Source of the DNA: Rhodanobacter sp. AS-Z3
GTDB lineage: Bacteria > Pseudomonadota > Gammaproteobacteria > Xanthomonadales > Rhodanobacteraceae
Direction: 5' to 3'
Assembly: GCF_029224025.1 (NCBI RefSeq)
Contig: NZ_CP119392.1
Location: forward strand, 519,001-583,000
DNA: 64,000 bases
Notes under the pieces: model-generated
The model's database searches: none
The model's input: only the letters and a program-made list of their open reading frames with translations
What the model was told of the DNA's origin: nothing
Shown: one piece after another, positions 62,242-64,000 of the stretch
Numbering within the stretch: the first letter of the stretch is position 1
Layout of the letters: each line of letters opens with the position of its first letter
Program-made: the position numbers and the translations under genes

Positions 62242-64000
62242 TCAGTGTCCCGACATGAGTTGCTCGACAATCGGCCCCAGGGCCAGTGCCGGCAAGAAAG
62301 TGAGTGCGCCGACCACGATCACCACGAACGCGAGCAGGGTCACGAACAGCGGTGTGTGGGTAGGCAAAGTACCGGCGGATTCGGGTACGTGGCGTTTGGC
62401 GGCCAGCGAGCCGGCCATCGCCAGCATCGCGATCGCCAGCGGAAAGCGGGCCAGAAACATGCAGACCGCCAGCAACACGTTCCAGAACGGGGTGTTGGCC
62501 GACAACCCGGCAAACGCGCTGCCGTTGTTGTTGGAGGCTGAGGTCACGGCGTAGAGCATTTCGCTGAAACCGTGCGCCCCAGGGTTGGCCACACCGGCCG
62601 CGCCACCGGGCACCGTCACCGCGATGGCCGTGCCGATGACCACCAGCGCGCAGGGAATCAGCACCGCGAGACTGGCCATCTTCATCTCGTGCGCTTCGAT
62701 CTTCTTGCCCAGGTATTCCGGCGTGCGACCGACCATGAGACCGGCGATGAACACCGCCACCACCGCGAAGGCCAGCATGCCGTAAAGGCCCGAACCGACG
62801 CCGCCGAAGATCACTTCACCCAGCTGCATCAGCCACATCGGAATCATTCCGCCCAGTGGCGTAAATGAGTCATGCATCGCGTTGACCGCACCGCACGAAG
62901 CCGCGGTGGTGATCGCCGCAAACAGCCCGCTCGACGCAATACCGAAACGCGTTTCCTTGCCTTCCATGTTGCCGCCGGCCTGCAGCGCCGACGCGTGGGC
63001 ATCGACCGCCAGCCCGTGCAGTGCCGGATTGCCGGCCTGCTCCGCGGCGACCAGCGCGATCGCCAGCGGTACGAAGATCACCAGCATCGTGGCGAGGATC
63101 GCCCAGCCCTGCCGGCGGTCGCCGACCAGCCGGCCGAACATCACACACAGGCCGCCCGGGATCAGGAAGATCGCCAGCATCTCGATGAAGTTGGAGAACG
63201 GCGTGGGATTTTCGTACGGATGCGCCGAGTTCGCATTGAAGAAACCACCACCGTTGGTGCCAAGCATCTTGATCGCGACCTGCGAGGCGGCCGGACCCAT
63301 CGGCAGGGTTTGCGTGGTGACCTTCGTCTGCGTGGTCACGTCATGGCCAGCAGGATCCTTCGCCGTGGCCGCATAACTGCTCGTCTGCACCACCGGCACG
63401 TCGACATACGACTTGAAGTTCTGCACCACGCCCTGCGATACCAGCAACAGGGTGATCAGCAGTGACAGCGGGACCAACACATACAGCACGCTGCGCGTGA
63501 GGTCGACCCAGAAATTGCCCAGCCCCTTCGCGCTGCGTCGACTGAAGCCGCGCACCACCGCCACCAGCACGGCGATGCCGGTGGCGGCCGAGAGAAAGTT
63601 CTGCACTGCCATGCCCAGCATCTGGGTCAGGTAGCTCATCGTCGACTCGCCGCCGTAGCCTTGCCAGTTGGTGTTGGTGGCAAAGCTGATCGCGGTGTTC
63701 ATCGCCGAATCGGACGACACTGCGCCGAAGTGCTGCGGATTCAACGGCAACCACCCTTGCACGCGTTGCAGCAGGAACACCACCAGCACGCCGAGCACAT
63801 TGAACAGCAGCATGGCCAGCGCATAGCGCTTCCAGCCCATGTCCTCGGCGTGATCAATGCCGCACAGGCGGTAGATGCCGCGCTCGATGCAGGCGCCGAA
63901 TCGGGTGACACGGTTAGGCGCATCGGCAAACACCAGCGCCATGTAGCTACCGACCGGTTTCACCAGCAGCAGCAAGACGATCAGAAACAGGCCGATCTGA
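62242..64000 (-). CDS. kdpA: K+-transporting ATPase subunit A, 5' end missing
   Basis: The K+-selective channel subunit. The frame is open to the right edge (reads QIGLFLIVLLLLVKPVGSYMALVF at the N-terminal side), so only the first few residues are outside. About 585 codons are visible. Selectivity loops appear as NTAISFATNTNWQ, LGTNGGGFFNANSAHP, ASCGAVNAMHDSFTPLGG and SASNNNGSAFAGL. The operon promoter and any kdpF lie beyond the window. Confidence 0.97.
   Translation of the reverse strand, partial: QIGLFLIVLLLLVKPVGSYMALVFADAPNRVTRFGACIERGIYRLCGIDHAEDMGWKRYALAMLLFNVLGVLVVFLLQRVQGWLPLNPQHFGAVSSDSAMNTAISFATNTNWQGYGGESTMSYLTQMLGMAVQNFLSAATGIAVLVAVVRGFSRRSAKGLGNFWVDLTRSVLYVLVPLSLLITLLLVSQGVVQNFKSYVDVPVVQTSSYAATAKDPAGHDVTTQTKVTTQTLPMGPAASQVAIKMLGTNGGGFFNANSAHPYENPTPFSNFIEMLAIFLIPGGLCVMFGRLVGDRRQGWAILATMLVIFVPLAIALVAAEQAGNPALHGLAVDAHASALQAGGNMEGKETRFGIASSGLFAAITTAASCGAVNAMHDSFTPLGGMIPMWLMQLGEVIFGGVGSGLYGMLAFAVVAVFIAGLMVGRTPEYLGKKIEAHEMKMASLAVLIPCALVVIGTAIAVTVPGGAAGVANPGAHGFSEMLYAVTSASNNNGSAFAGLSANTPFWNVLLAVCMFLARFPLAIAMLAMAGSLAAKRHVPESAGTLPTHTPLFVTLLAFVVIVVGALTFLPALALGPIVEQLMSGH

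Overview
The window is a piece of a high-GC gammaproteobacterial chromosome. The gene content suggests Xanthomonadales, most likely the Rhodanobacteraceae (Rhodanobacter/Dyella relatives): TorF-type porins, an SSS-type hybrid kinase with a LuxR regulator and acs, phhA beside an Lrp regulator, heptameric GGGGAAY intergenic repeats, and glnK-amtB-glnA with sigma-54 promoters. The genus is an inference. I see no rRNA, tRNA, CRISPR array, phage or intact insertion sequence. Nearly all of it is ordinary chromosomal housekeeping and sensory DNA; both ends cut through genes (the crbS-like kinase on the left, kdpA on the right).

Layout. 1-13.1 kb: the 3' end of a CrbS/MxtR-like hybrid kinase, gltBD (glutamate synthase), a CrbR/ErdR-like LuxR response regulator, acs, a DcaP-like porin and a SatP-type acetate transporter. 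With kinase, regulator, outer-membrane entry, inner-membrane entry and activating enzyme close together, this reads as an acetate-uptake module interrupted only by gltBD. A composite TCGACC operator sits between acs and the porin. 13.2-25.2 kb: GlsB-like small membrane protein, acyl-CoA synthetase, PRC-barrel and small membrane proteins, UbiB-like kinase, S9 peptidase, patatin lipoprotein coupled to fbp, a DJ-1-like protein lacking the catalytic Cys, GST and a WYL regulator. 25.3-32.7 kb: DUF885 peptidase, Xre/MbcA-RES toxin-antitoxin pair, phhA and divergent Lrp regulator, PlsC acyltransferase with YheT hydrolase, 2OG oxygenase and DUF3820. 32.9-38.5 kb: hybrid PAS kinase with a stand-alone receiver, AAA ATPase, sorbosone dehydrogenase-like protein. 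38.5-45.6 kb: PEBP protein, a run of small membrane-stress proteins ending in an AI-2E-family permease, then a serine hydrolase and a winged-helix/TPR regulator lying between a decayed uppP 3' fragment and the intact uppP.

45.6-50.1 kb is a nitrogen-assimilation block: torF (frameshifted)-glnK-amtB and glnA. Each transcription unit has a textbook -24/-12 promoter and upstream NtrC-like dyads. 50.1-54.5 kb holds an unrecognised membrane-anchored protein and a 7TM-PAS-PAS-GGDEF-EAL protein. 54.5-55.3 kb is non-coding with clustered TAGTTTGTG-type inverted repeats. 55.3-64 kb is a kdp potassium-transport operon on the minus strand, in the order kdpA-kdpB-torF-like porin-kdpC-kdpD-kdpE. Two features are unusual: an outer-membrane porin translationally coupled to kdpB, and a kdpE cut by an in-frame amber codon between its receiver and DNA-binding domains.

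No wholly new system is evident. The items most worth a second look are the acetate-module operator, the porin inside kdp, the three damaged genes (kdpE, torF, uppP remnant), and the uppP-flanked two-gene segment.
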